Part shown: piece by piece, positions 28,399 through 36,995 of the stretch
Layout of the letters: each line of letters begins with the position of its first letter
Position numbering within the stretch: position 1 is the stretch's first letter
Assembly: GCF_017573545.1 (NCBI RefSeq)
Contig: NZ_JAGEOK010000006.1
Coordinates: 124,001-188,000, forward strand
From: Actinomadura nitritigenes
GTDB lineage: Bacteria > Actinomycetota > Actinomycetes > Streptosporangiales > Streptosporangiaceae
Direction of reading: 5' to 3'
DNA length: 64,000 nt
Program-made: the position numbers and the translations under genes
Notes under the pieces: generated by a model
Told to the model about the DNA's origin: nothing
Database searches by the model: none
The model's input: the letters and a program-made list of their open reading frames with translations, nothing else

Positions 28399-29237
28399 GC
28401 CATGACCCGCGCGACCAGGTCGGCGACGGCGCCCGCCGCGCAGTCGGCGACCACGACGTCCGCGGCGGCGCGGACGCCGGGATCGCCGTCGCCCACGGCC
28501 GCGCCGAGCCCGGCGGCCTGGATCATGTCCAGGTCGTTGGGGTTGTCGCCGATGGCCGCGATCCGGTCCATCGGCACGCCGCGCAGTGCCGCCAGCTCGC
28601 GCAGCGCGGTGCCCTTGGTCGCGCCCGCCGGCAGCACCTCCAGGTACGTCGCCTCCGACCGGACGAGGGTGACGCCGGTCCCGGGGTCGGCGGCGAACCC
28701 GCCGAGGGCCGTCTCCGCCGCGCCGACCAGGCCGGGCCGGTCGCAGATCAGCATCACCTTGATGATCTCGTCGAAGGGCAGCTCGCTCCACGAGCCGACC
28801 CGCGCGAGGGCGATGCGGTCGCGCCGCGCGTACTCGGCCAGCGCGGCGGGCAGCGCCGTCTCAGGGGCCCGGACGTGGGCGCGGCCGCCGCTGAACGCCA
28901 CCGGCCGCACCCCGTCCGGCATCTCGTCGAACAGCAGGGTCAGCCGCGCCCACGCGGCCGCGCTCAGGCACCGCCGGTACAGGACCGCGCCCGTGCTCAG
29001 GTCGACGACCCGGGCGCCGTTGTAGAGGATCGCCGGGGTCGTGAGGCCCAGCTCCCGGTAGTACGGCAGCGCGGACTCCTCGCTGCGCCCCGTCGCGACG
29101 ACCACGCTGCCGCCCGCGCCGGTGAAGCGGCGCAGCGCCGCCAGGTTCGCCTCGACGATCCGCAGGTCGCGGCCGACGAGCGTGCCGTCCAGGTCCGTGA
29201 CGATCCACTCGGCGGTCCGCACGCCGGTGGCGCTCAC
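28395..29237 (-). CDS. Cof-type HAD phosphatase
   Basis: A 280-residue HAD hydrolase with a GTG start overlapping the upstream stop codon (GTGA). Motif I is DLDGT (residues 15-19), motif II VVATGRS, and motif IV GDNPNDLDM near the C-terminus. A large type IIB cap lies between motifs II and III. Such enzymes dephosphorylate sugar phosphates in the cytosol. In this operon, with an inositol-monophosphatase-like enzyme and an importer, it is a candidate for removing phosphate from imported sugar or inositol phosphates. Confidence 0.87.
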   Translation of the reverse strand: MSATGVRTAEWIVTDLDGTLVGRDLRIVEANLAALRRFTGAGGSVVVATGRSEESALPYYRELGLTTPAILYNGARVVDLSTGAVLYRRCLSAAAWARLTLLFDEMPDGVRPVAFSGGRAHVRAPETALPAALAEYARRDRIALARVGSWSELPFDEIIKVMLICDRPGLVGAAETALGGFAADPGTGVTLVRSEATYLEVLPAGATKGTALRELAALRGVPMDRIAAIGDNPNDLDMIQAAGLGAAVGDGDPGVRAAADVVVADCAAGAVADLVARVMA

Positions 29238-30085
29238 CGGCGGCCCGCCGGGGCGAGGCCGGCGATCTCCGACAGCACGGACCGGGCGAGGTCGAACCCG
29301 CCGACGCACGCGACGTAGCCGGGCGCGTCCCAGTCGTCCCCGCCCGGCTCCCCGCCGAGCGGCAGGTACGTCCCGCCCGCCTGCCGGATCAGCAGCAGCC
29401 CGGCCGACACGTCCCACGCGTTGACGGACGTGCCGTACGCCGCGTCCGACCAGCCCGCCGCGACGTGCGCGAGGCACAGCGCCGCGCTGCCCGGGCGCCG
29501 GACGGTGGCGAACGACTCGACGAGCCGCGCGTAGTCGCGCAGCGCCGCGTCGCCCGCCCGCTTCAGCTCGCGGGCGTTGGGGTAGCCGGTGACGATCACG
29601 CCGGTCCGGTCCTGCGCGGCGCCGGCGGAGCGGATCGGCTCGCCGTTGCAGGCCGCGCCGCCGAGCGACGCCGCGAACATGTCGTCGCGGACCGGGTCGT
29701 ACACGACGCCCGCGACGACCTCGCCGCCCGCGACCGCCGCGATCGAGGTGCAGAAGAACGGCAGGCCGGCGGCGAAGTTCGCGGTCCCGTCGATCGGGTC
29801 GACGTACCAGCGGACGTCCCCGGCGCCGCCTCCGCCGTCGCCGCGCGTGCCGCCCTCCTCGCCGACGACGACGCTGCCGGGCGTGTGCTCGGCGAGCACT
29901 TCGCGGATCGTCTCCTCGGCGGCCCGGTCGTGCTCGGTGACCGGGTCGTGGAAGTCGCGCTTGACCGCGACCTCCGGACGCGAGCGGAACGCGCCGCGCA
30001 GCCGGTCGCCGGTCGCGCGCGCCGCGATCTCGGCGATCCGCGCCAGCTCCTTCGACTCGGGCACGTCGATGCCCTTGCTGTTCAT
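29234..30085 (-). CDS. Inositol monophosphatase-family enzyme
   Basis: A 283-residue protein starting at an ATGA overlap. The metal-binding signature is complete: GEEGG (first Glu ligand), DPIDGTANF (motif A) and WDVSAGLLLIRQAGG (motif B). The family includes inositol-1-phosphatases, histidinol-phosphatases and fructose-1,6-bisphosphatases. An inositol phosphate substrate is favoured by context: the phytase, the inositol catabolic genes and an ABC importer are all within 12 kb. Confidence 0.9.
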   Translation of the reverse strand: MNSKGIDVPESKELARIAEIAARATGDRLRGAFRSRPEVAVKRDFHDPVTEHDRAAEETIREVLAEHTPGSVVVGEEGGTRGDGGGGAGDVRWYVDPIDGTANFAAGLPFFCTSIAAVAGGEVVAGVVYDPVRDDMFAASLGGAACNGEPIRSAGAAQDRTGVIVTGYPNARELKRAGDAALRDYARLVESFATVRRPGSAALCLAHVAAGWSDAAYGTSVNAWDVSAGLLLIRQAGGTYLPLGGEPGGDDWDAPGYVACVGGFDLARSVLSEIAGLAPAGRR

Positions 30086-30942
30086 GCGTCTCCTTGGGCA
30101 GCGGTGGTGAGCAGGTCCAGCAGCCCGTGGCCGTCGTCGACGACGGCGTCGGGCCGGTAGCGGACCTCGTACGGGACGTCGTAGGTGCCTTTGGCGACCA
30201 TCAGCACGTTGCCGCCGACGCCGGCGCGGTGCCCGCACACCACGTCCCGGTCGAAGTTGTCGCCGACGTACCAGGCGTCCTCGGGCTCGACGCCGAGCGC
30301 GCGCGTGGCGATCCAGATCATCTCCGGGTTGGGCTTCCGGACGCCGGCCTCGTCGCTGTACACCTCGATGGCCAGCTTCCCGGCGAGGCCCGTCGCCCCG
30401 GTGTAGTCGCGGTGCACGGCCCCCGACAGCGCGTTGCTGACGATCCCGCAGGGGACGCCGAGCGCGGCGGCGCCGTCCAGCAGCTCGGGGATGCCGGGGC
30501 GGGTGCGGCGGTCCTGCCGCAGCTCGCCCATCCGCTTGCACAGCGGGGTCGCGTGCGCGACGACGAGCTGCCGCGCGGCCGCCGGCCAGTCCGCGGCGAC
30601 GTAGTCGCCCCAGAAGCCGGTGTGCGTCATCTCCGGCGGCGCGTAGGGCCGCGACATCGCGTCCTTCCAGCACTTGTCGGCGGCGGCGCCCGCCTTGATG
30701 TCGGTCTCGACGGCGGCGGCGTCGAGGTCGTGGCAGCCGGCGCGGGACAGCAGCGCGTGCACCTCCTTGGCGAGCGCCGCCGACCAGCCGGGCCTGCGGG
30801 ACGTCTCGACCAGCACGCCGCCGAAGTCCAGCAGCAGCGCCCGCGGCCTGCGCATCGCCCGCCCGGAGAGCCGGTGCACCCTCTCCGCCGCGGTGGCCGG
30901 GGTGGTCGCGGGGCCGGCGTTCACGGAGTTCGCGTCGCTCAC
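30082..30942 (-). CDS. HAD-superfamily (type IA) hydrolase
   Basis: A 286-residue protein with a GTG start overlapping the ABC ATPase stop codon (GTGA). Motif I is DFGGVL, so the second Asp of the usual DxD is Gly, as in several HAD-IA subgroups. The following motifs are GIVSNALSGAVHR (Ser/Asn), VRKPNPEMI (Lys) and WYVGDNFDRDVVCGHRAG (acidic pair). Phosphatase activity is likely but not certain, given the missing general acid. It is transcribed with the importer and the inositol monophosphatase. Confidence 0.83.
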   Translation of the reverse strand: MSDANSVNAGPATTPATAAERVHRLSGRAMRRPRALLLDFGGVLVETSRRPGWSAALAKEVHALLSRAGCHDLDAAAVETDIKAGAAADKCWKDAMSRPYAPPEMTHTGFWGDYVAADWPAAARQLVVAHATPLCKRMGELRQDRRTRPGIPELLDGAAALGVPCGIVSNALSGAVHRDYTGATGLAGKLAIEVYSDEAGVRKPNPEMIWIATRALGVEPEDAWYVGDNFDRDVVCGHRAGVGGNVLMVAKGTYDVPYEVRYRPDAVVDDGHGLLDLLTTAAQGDA

Positions 30943-32063
30943 TTGGCGCCCTCGCGGACCGGGGTGACGGCCTCGTCCCAGGCGGCCGTCCGGACGCCGT
31001 CCTCGCCGAACAGGTGCAGGTGCTCCGGGCGCGCCCAGCAGCGCAGCGCGTCGCCGGGGCCCGCGCCCGGGTCCTCGTGCGTGATCGCGAACATCCGGGT
31101 GTCGTGCGCGCGCAGCCCGACCGTCCAGCTCGGGCCGGTCGGCAGGACGGTCTCGACGACGGCGTCCTCCGACCAGGCGGTGTCCGGCACCGCGCCGCCC
31201 GCCGGGGCGAGCCGCAGCGCCTCGGGGCGGACGCCGAAGCAGCCGGCCGGGCCGAAGCCGCCGCGCTTCTCGGCGAACCGCTGGAGCGACGAGGCGAGCC
31301 CCGCCTGCTCGGCGGGCACCATGTTCATCGGCGGGCTGCCGACGAACTCGGCGACGAACCGGTTCGCGGGCCGCTCGTACATCTCCATCGGCGGCGCGAC
31401 CTGCTGCAGCTCGCCGTCGCACATGACGGCGATGTGGGTGGCCATCGTCATGGCCTCCATCTGGTCATGGGTGACGAACACGACGGTCGCGCCGGTCTCG
31501 TCGTGGATGCGCTTCAGCTCGGTGCGCATCTCCAGCCGGAGCCGCGCGTCCAGGTTCGACAGCGGCTCGTCCAGCAGCAGGACGTCGGGGTCGACGGCGA
31601 GCATCCGGGCGAGCGCGACGCGCTGCTGCTGCCCGCCGGACAGCTGCGACGGGTAGCGGTCCATGCAGTCGGCGACGCGGACCTTCTCCAGCGCCTCCTT
31701 CGCGCGGGCCCTGCGCCGCTCCGCCGGGACCTTGCGCATCCGCAGCCCGAACTCGGTGTTCCCGCGCACCGTGAGGTGCGGCCAGAGCGCGTAGTTCTGG
31801 AAGACCAGCCCCATGTCGCGCTTCTCCGGCGGGACGTAGACGCCGCGCTCCACCGAGTCGAGCACCCGGTCCCCCACGGTGATCTCACCGCGGGTCGGCT
31901 GCTCCAGCCCGGCGATCATGCGGAGCGTGGTCGTCTTCCCGCAGCCGGACGGCCCGAGCAGGCAGGTGAACGAGCCGTCGGGGATGGTGAGGTCGAGGTC
32001 CTTCACCGCCGCATGCCCGCTGACGTAGTTCTTGACCACTCCGCTGAGCGTGATGGTCGGCAT
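30939..32063 (-). CDS. ABC transporter ATP-binding protein (FbpC/AfuC-like)
   Basis: A 374-residue protein. Walker A is GPSGCGKTT (residues 37-45), the signature is LSGGQQQRVALARML and Walker B is LLLDEPLSN. The C-terminal 120 residues form a TOBE-type domain. The ATG follows GGAGGTTGATCA 3 bp after the permease stop codon. It energises the importer encoded by the two preceding genes. The subgroup covers ferric iron, 2-aminoethylphosphonate, spermidine and sugar-phosphate uptake, so its own sequence does not fix the substrate. Confidence 0.9.
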   Translation of the reverse strand: MPTITLSGVVKNYVSGHAAVKDLDLTIPDGSFTCLLGPSGCGKTTTLRMIAGLEQPTRGEITVGDRVLDSVERGVYVPPEKRDMGLVFQNYALWPHLTVRGNTEFGLRMRKVPAERRRARAKEALEKVRVADCMDRYPSQLSGGQQQRVALARMLAVDPDVLLLDEPLSNLDARLRLEMRTELKRIHDETGATVVFVTHDQMEAMTMATHIAVMCDGELQQVAPPMEMYERPANRFVAEFVGSPPMNMVPAEQAGLASSLQRFAEKRGGFGPAGCFGVRPEALRLAPAGGAVPDTAWSEDAVVETVLPTGPSWTVGLRAHDTRMFAITHEDPGAGPGDALRCWARPEHLHLFGEDGVRTAAWDEAVTPVREGAK

Positions 32064-32066
32064 TGA

Positions 32067-33890
32067 TCAACCTCCGATGCCCGAGGCCAGGCTGCTCTTG
32101 GTGAGCCGCTGGGCCAGGTAGGTCATGGTGAACGAGACCAGCGCGATGACGAGCACGACGCCGTTGGCGAGCTGGGTGTAGCCGTAGTCGACGAGCCCGA
32201 TCGACAGCGTGGTCAGCAGCTGGGTGCCCGAGGTGGTCAGCATGATCACGATGCTGAGCTCCTTCAGGCCGGAGATGAACGGCAGCACCACGCCGGTGAC
32301 GAGGGCGCCGCGCTGGATCGGGATGATGATCCGCAGCATCCGGGTCGGCCACCGCGCGCCGCTGATCTGCGCGGCCTCCTCCGGTTCCCGGCCGAGCTGC
32401 ATCATCGCCGCGATCCCCGACCGGGACGAGTACGGCAGGTGCGTGATGACCAGCACGACGACGAGCAGCGTGATCGTCCCGTACAGGGCGGGGACGGGGC
32501 CGCGCCGCACCGCGAACAGCGACAGGCAGGCGGCGGCGAACGCGATGCCGGGCACGAGGTAGGGCAGGAACGACACCTGCCGCAGGAACGTGGCGACCCG
32601 GCTGCCGTCGCCGCGCACCACCACGTACCCGATGAGCAGCCCGAGCAGGCCGCAGACCAGGGACGCCAGCCCGACGATGCGGAGGCTGTTCCAGGCCGCC
32701 TCCCACAGCTCGGTGCCGCGCAGCACCCCGTGCGGGAACCCGACCGCGCCGGGGATGTCGCTGCCGAACCAGTACTTGAGCGTGAAGTTGTCCGCGCTGA
32801 ACACGCCGGGGGTCTTGGTGACCGTGGACAGCAGCAGCGTCAGCACCGGGACGACGACGCTCGCGGCGAAGACCGCCATGCCGAGGGAGAAGGCCGGCCA
32901 GCGCCAGGCGCGCAGGTCGCTGCGGCGGTCCATCGCGCCCTTGCCGCCGACGGTGACGAACCGGCGCTGCTCGCGGACGAGCCGGGTGTCGACGAGCACG
33001 ACGAGCACGCCGACCAGGACGATGACGCCCGCGAGGGTCGACGCCACGCCGGTGCTGCGGTCCCGGATCGCGTGGTAGAGGCTCGTCGACAGCACGTTGT
33101 AGTCGCCGGGCAGCCCGAGGATGTACGGGGTGCCGAACGTGCCGAGGACGCGGCCGAGGACGAGCAGCACCGCCGACGACAGCGCCGGCATCATCAGCGG
33201 CAGCGTGACGCGGCGCAGGACCGTCCGGCCTCCCGCGCCGAGGATCCGCGCCGAGTCCTCCAGCTGCGAGTCGATGCGGCGCAGCGCGTTCCCGAACAGC
33301 AGCAGCACGAACGGGTAGTAGTGCAGGCCCAGCGTCACGATGATCGGCAGCGGCCCGTAGGCGAGCCAGCCGGGGGTGTCGATGCCGGCGCCCTGCAGGT
33401 AGCCGACCTGCCCGCCGGACCGCCCGTTCTTGAACAGCGTCAGCCACGCGAGCGCGAACGTCCAGGACGGCAGCATGTACGGCACGACGAGCGCGGCGGC
33501 CAGGAACTTGCGGCCCGGCACGTTCGTGCGCGTCACCAGCCACGCCATGGAACCGCCGACGACCAGCGCGAACACGATGACGCCGACGGCGACGAACAGC
33601 GTGTGCCACAGCGGTTCCCAGAACAGCAGCTTGCTGACGGGCGAGCGGAACACCCGCCACAGGTAGTAGCTCGTCCAGGAGCCGGGGGCCTGGCCCGAGC
33701 GGGCCTCGTCCCCGTACTGGACGCGGCCCGCGTCGGAGATCACCGACACCAGCGGCGCGATGACCAGGTACAGCAGGACGAGGGTCATCACCATGCCGAG
33801 CAGGACGGTGGGATCGCGCAGCAGCACGCGGGCCCGGTACAGCACGCGCCGGCCACGTGACGCCGGCGGTGCGGAGGCGGCGACCGCCAT
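32067..33890 (-). CDS. Fused double-domain ABC permease (FbpB/AfuB-like)
   Basis: A 607-residue inner-membrane protein with about twelve hydrophobic helices in two permease modules. Each module has a coupling loop: EDSARILGAGGRTVLRR in the first half and EEAAQISGARWPTRMLR in the second. Fused permeases of this length are standard for FbpB/AfuB/PhnV-type importers. The gene lies 143 bp downstream of the binding-protein gene. Confidence 0.9.
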   Translation of the reverse strand: MAVAASAPPASRGRRVLYRARVLLRDPTVLLGMVMTLVLLYLVIAPLVSVISDAGRVQYGDEARSGQAPGSWTSYYLWRVFRSPVSKLLFWEPLWHTLFVAVGVIVFALVVGGSMAWLVTRTNVPGRKFLAAALVVPYMLPSWTFALAWLTLFKNGRSGGQVGYLQGAGIDTPGWLAYGPLPIIVTLGLHYYPFVLLLFGNALRRIDSQLEDSARILGAGGRTVLRRVTLPLMMPALSSAVLLVLGRVLGTFGTPYILGLPGDYNVLSTSLYHAIRDRSTGVASTLAGVIVLVGVLVVLVDTRLVREQRRFVTVGGKGAMDRRSDLRAWRWPAFSLGMAVFAASVVVPVLTLLLSTVTKTPGVFSADNFTLKYWFGSDIPGAVGFPHGVLRGTELWEAAWNSLRIVGLASLVCGLLGLLIGYVVVRGDGSRVATFLRQVSFLPYLVPGIAFAAACLSLFAVRRGPVPALYGTITLLVVVLVITHLPYSSRSGIAAMMQLGREPEEAAQISGARWPTRMLRIIIPIQRGALVTGVVLPFISGLKELSIVIMLTTSGTQLLTTLSIGLVDYGYTQLANGVVLVIALVSFTMTYLAQRLTKSSLASGIGG

Positions 33891-34033
33891 GGAAGGTTCC
33901 TCCGGGGTGAGGGGCCGGCGGGCCGCCGCTCGCGGCCGGCCGGACGAGGGGGGGATCAGTGCCGGGCTGGGGGACGACCCCAGACCCCCGGCAGGAGCCG
34001 CCGAGCCGAGCCTTCGCTCCGCTCGGGCGCGGC

Positions 34034-35230
34034 TCAGTGGTGGTTGAGACGCCAGAAGTCCTTGATGTCCTGGCGGGCGCGGAAGTCGGCGATCAGCTGG
34101 CTCGACGAGAACCGGTAGAGCTGGCCGTTCCAGTCGGTCAGCCCGGGCGGGTTGTTCTTGCTGACGCCGACCGCGTCGTTACCGGACACCCCGCCGGCGT
34201 GGGCCTCCAGGTCGAAGCCCTCCTTCTCCATGGCGAAGTGCACGAACAGCTTGGCGGCGTTCGGGTGCTTGGAGCCGGTGGCGATGGTGGCGAACTTCGG
34301 GTAGGCGAAGCCGGCCCACGGGTTCAGGCCCTCGCAGACCTTCATCTGGTAGCCCTTCTCCTCCACGTCGCGGAACTTCGCGATGGAGAACAGGCCGATG
34401 CGCTGCTCGGTCTGGTTCGGGGCGGCGACCCCGGCGGCGACGTCCTCGTCCTCGGTGGTGAGCACCGGCGAGTTCTGCGCGAACCGCTTCACCCACTCGT
34501 GCGCGGGGTCGTCCTCGGTCAGCTTGAGCCGGCCCTTTCCGAGCTGCGCGTAGGCGGCGGTGAGCTTGTCGCCGCCCTGCTTGGTCATCTGCGTGAACCA
34601 CTGGGTGAAGACCTCCTTGCCCAGCGGGTCCTGCAGCATCACCTTCCCCTTCCACTTCGGGTCGGTGAGGTCCCAGATGTTCTTCACCGGGCAGCCCTGC
34701 GGGCTGAGCTTGGTGTTGTAGACGAACACGTACGCCTTGGAGATCATCATCAGCGGGTTGCGGTCGGCCTCGCTGATGTGCGGCGCCAGGTCCGGCGGGA
34801 TCCACGTCTGGACGATCTTCTGCGGGAGGAGCTGGCCGACGAGCATCGGCCCGTCCTCGAACAGGTTCACGTCGATCGTGACGTTCTTCGCCTGCGCCTC
34901 GCGGGTCATCTTCTCGGCGGTGTCGGCGGCCTTGGACTTCACGCCCTCGGCCTTGATGCCGTACTTCTTCGTGAACGCCTCCGCCATGTCCTTGACGTCG
35001 CCGCTGCCGTCGTAGGCGAGCACGCTGCCCTCCTTCTTGGCGGCGGCGACGAGGTCGTCCAGGTTGAACGACGCGGCGTCCTGCACGGTCACCGACGGCA
35101 GCGGCGTGCCCTCCTCGCCGGCCTGGCCGCTGGTCGAGGGCGCGCAGGCGCCGAGCAGGGCGGTGGCGACGGCGGCGGCCGCCGCGGCACCGGCCCGGGC
35201 GCGGCGCCCGGTGGGAATGGTGCGGATCAT
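34034..35230 (-). CDS. Lipoprotein substrate-binding protein of the FbpA/AfuA class
   Basis: A 398-residue protein starting at the ATG at 35230, with AGGAG upstream. A lipoprotein signal ends in LLGAC with the lipidated Cys29. The mature part has the class features LDDLVAAAKKEGSVLAYDGSG, WDLTDPKWKGKVMLQDP and WAGFAYPKFATIATGS. Relatives bind ferric ions, 2-aminoethylphosphonate or hexose phosphates (AfuA). The Tyr pair used for iron is not evident. The surrounding phosphatase, phytase and phosphate-transport genes favour an organophosphate such as an inositol phosphate, which is inference. Confidence 0.85.
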   Translation of the reverse strand: MIRTIPTGRRARAGAAAAAAVATALLGACAPSTSGQAGEEGTPLPSVTVQDAASFNLDDLVAAAKKEGSVLAYDGSGDVKDMAEAFTKKYGIKAEGVKSKAADTAEKMTREAQAKNVTIDVNLFEDGPMLVGQLLPQKIVQTWIPPDLAPHISEADRNPLMMISKAYVFVYNTKLSPQGCPVKNIWDLTDPKWKGKVMLQDPLGKEVFTQWFTQMTKQGGDKLTAAYAQLGKGRLKLTEDDPAHEWVKRFAQNSPVLTTEDEDVAAGVAAPNQTEQRIGLFSIAKFRDVEEKGYQMKVCEGLNPWAGFAYPKFATIATGSKHPNAAKLFVHFAMEKEGFDLEAHAGGVSGNDAVGVSKNNPPGLTDWNGQLYRFSSSQLIADFRARQDIKDFWRLNHH

Positions 35231-35305
35231 GTGGTTCTCTCCTCGGTATGCATCCGCGGGCCCCCGCCCTGCGGCTCTCCTGCGGGTGACAGCGGGGTCG
35301 GCGCC

Positions 35306-35342
35306 GATCGGGCGGGGGGACGACCCCCCACGCCCCCCGATC
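35306..35342 (-). terminator. G/C-rich hairpin between DUF47 and binding-protein genes
   Basis: GATCGGGCGGGGGG and CCCCCC...GCCCCCCGATC fold around ACGA into a long imperfect stem. It lies 76 bp before the binding-protein start. A processing or partial termination site here would allow the binding protein to be expressed at a level different from the upstream genes. Confidence 0.5.
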
Positions 35343-35355
35343 GACTCCGTCGACA

Positions 35356-36015
35356 TCAGTGACTGCGTTTCAACATCGCGTCGGACAGGGCGTCCGCCGC
35401 CTCACCGAGGCGGCGGCCGACCGCGTCGAGCCGGGCGAGCAGCTCCCGGCCGCGCAGGACGTCGATGCCGAGCGGTCCGGCGAACAGGCGGGCCAGCTCG
35501 GCCTGCCGGGTCTCCCGGACCCGGTTGCGGGCCTTGCGCGCGCCCAGCGCCGCGAGGGTGACGGCGGCGGGCTCGGCGAGGACCTTCCGGACGGCGCCGT
35601 CGAGGGCGGTCAGCCCGTCGAGGACGGCGTCCAGCGGTGCGAGGGTGAAGTCGAGGTCCGGCGGGCCGAACAGGTCCGCCTCCCGGACGAAGTCGCGGAG
35701 GTTGTCCAGGACGTCGTCGACGGACCGGGACAGCCGGTAGAGGTCCTCCCGGTCGATGGGCGTGGCGAGCACGCCGCGCAGCATCGCGGCGAGCGCGGCG
35801 CGCTCGGCGTCGCCGGCGTGCTCGATCTCGGCCATCCGGGCGCGGGCGTCGGCGGGCGCGACGCGCCCGGCGGCCATGGCGCGGGCCAGCTCGGCGCCCT
35901 CGCGGACGGCGCGGATCTGCCGGCCGACCTGGTCGATCACCCGGTTCCCCGACCGGCCGCGCAGGTCGTCCCAGACGAGCCGGAAGCGGCGCGCGGGCCG
36001 CACCGCGGCGCTCAC
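35356..36015 (-). CDS. DUF47 (PhoU-like) partner of the phosphate carrier
   Basis: A 219-residue, largely helical, charged protein. The GTG at 36015 overlaps the PiT stop codon (GTGA). Stretches such as DLYRLSRSVDDVLDNLRDFVREADLF and IEHAGDAERAALAAMLRGVLATPIDREDL are typical of DUF47, a PhoU-like four-helix protein that accompanies low-affinity PiT transporters and is thought to regulate them. Confidence 0.88.
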   Translation of the reverse strand: MSAAVRPARRFRLVWDDLRGRSGNRVIDQVGRQIRAVREGAELARAMAAGRVAPADARARMAEIEHAGDAERAALAAMLRGVLATPIDREDLYRLSRSVDDVLDNLRDFVREADLFGPPDLDFTLAPLDAVLDGLTALDGAVRKVLAEPAAVTLAALGARKARNRVRETRQAELARLFAGPLGIDVLRGRELLARLDAVGRRLGEAADALSDAMLKRSH

Positions 36016-36995
36016 AGCGCCCTCGCGGCGAGGCCGCCGGCGGCGCCGGCGGCGAACGCCAGCGGCAGCGTGAACAGCCAGGCCGCGCCGATGCCGAGGA
36101 CGTTCTGCCAGCGCACGCGGGACGCGCCCTCGCTGGCGGCGACGCCGACGACCCCGGCGGTCACCGACTGGGTCATGCTGACCGGCGCGCCGGCGAGCGA
36201 GCTCGCCGTGACCGACGCCGCTGCCGCCGCCTCGGTGGACACCACGTGCAGCGGGCGGGCGAGGACGAGGCCGCGGCCGAGCCGCTCCCCGACGCGGTGC
36301 ACGGCGCTGAGCGCGCCTGCGCAGAACACGACGGCGATCAGCAGCAGCATCAGCGGGGCGGGCTGGACGGGCCCGACGGCGCCGAGCCGCCGGGTCGCCA
36401 CGACCTGGCGGGCGACGCTGACGACGGCGAGCATCTTCTGCCCGTCGTTGGCGGCGTAGGCGGCGCACTGCGCGCCGTAGGCGAGGACGTGGGCGGTGCG
36501 GACGGCCCGCGGCATGCCGGCGAACGACGGGACGCGCCGCGACGCGAGCCCGAGGCCGTAGCCGACGGCGGTCCCGACGAGCGGCGCCGCCGCCCCGATG
36601 AGCAGGACGGTGGCGAGGCCCGTCCACGACACGCGCAGGCCCATGCCGAGGCAGGCGCCGCCGATGCCGCCGAGGATCGCGAGGGTCAGGCTGGTCGGCA
36701 GGCCCTTGCGGGACAGGAGCCCGACGACGCCGAGCGCGACCGTTACGCCGAGCAGGAACGCGACCGCGCCGCGGGGGTCGCCGAGGTCGGCGAGGCGCTC
36801 GGTGAAGGTCCGCGCGACGGCGGTGCCGACGAGCTGCGGGACGAGGACCAGCGGCACCAGGACGAGCAGCATCAGCAGCGGCGCGGGCGAGCGGGGGTAG
36901 CGGCCGCTCAGCCCGAGCAGCGCGGCGCCGTCGTTGACGCCGGTCACCCAGACGAAGGCGAGGGCGACGGCGCCGAACGCGATGGCCCAGATCAT
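36012..36995 (-). CDS. pit: PiT-family inorganic phosphate transporter
   Basis: A 327-residue membrane protein with about nine to ten helices. The ATG overlaps the stop codon of the Gfo/Idh gene (ATGA). PiT signatures are present in both halves: FVWVTGVNDGAALLGLSG near the N-terminus and AYAANDGQKMLAVV in the middle. It is shorter than the roughly 420-500-residue PiT proteins but keeps both conserved halves. It could import phosphate or export the phosphate released inside by the operon's phosphatases. Confidence 0.9.
   Translation of the reverse strand: MIWAIAFGAVALAFVWVTGVNDGAALLGLSGRYPRSPAPLLMLLVLVPLVLVPQLVGTAVARTFTERLADLGDPRGAVAFLLGVTVALGVVGLLSRKGLPTSLTLAILGGIGGACLGMGLRVSWTGLATVLLIGAAAPLVGTAVGYGLGLASRRVPSFAGMPRAVRTAHVLAYGAQCAAYAANDGQKMLAVVSVARQVVATRRLGAVGPVQPAPLMLLLIAVVFCAGALSAVHRVGERLGRGLVLARPLHVVSTEAAAAASVTASSLAGAPVSMTQSVTAGVVGVAASEGASRVRWQNVLGIGAAWLFTLPLAFAAGAAGGLAARAL

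Noticed and set aside
34034..35230. Iron(III) transport system
   Set aside because: The family alone allows it, but the operon holds phosphatases and phosphate transport genes, no siderophore or iron-regulatory gene, and no iron-box-like sequence was seen.
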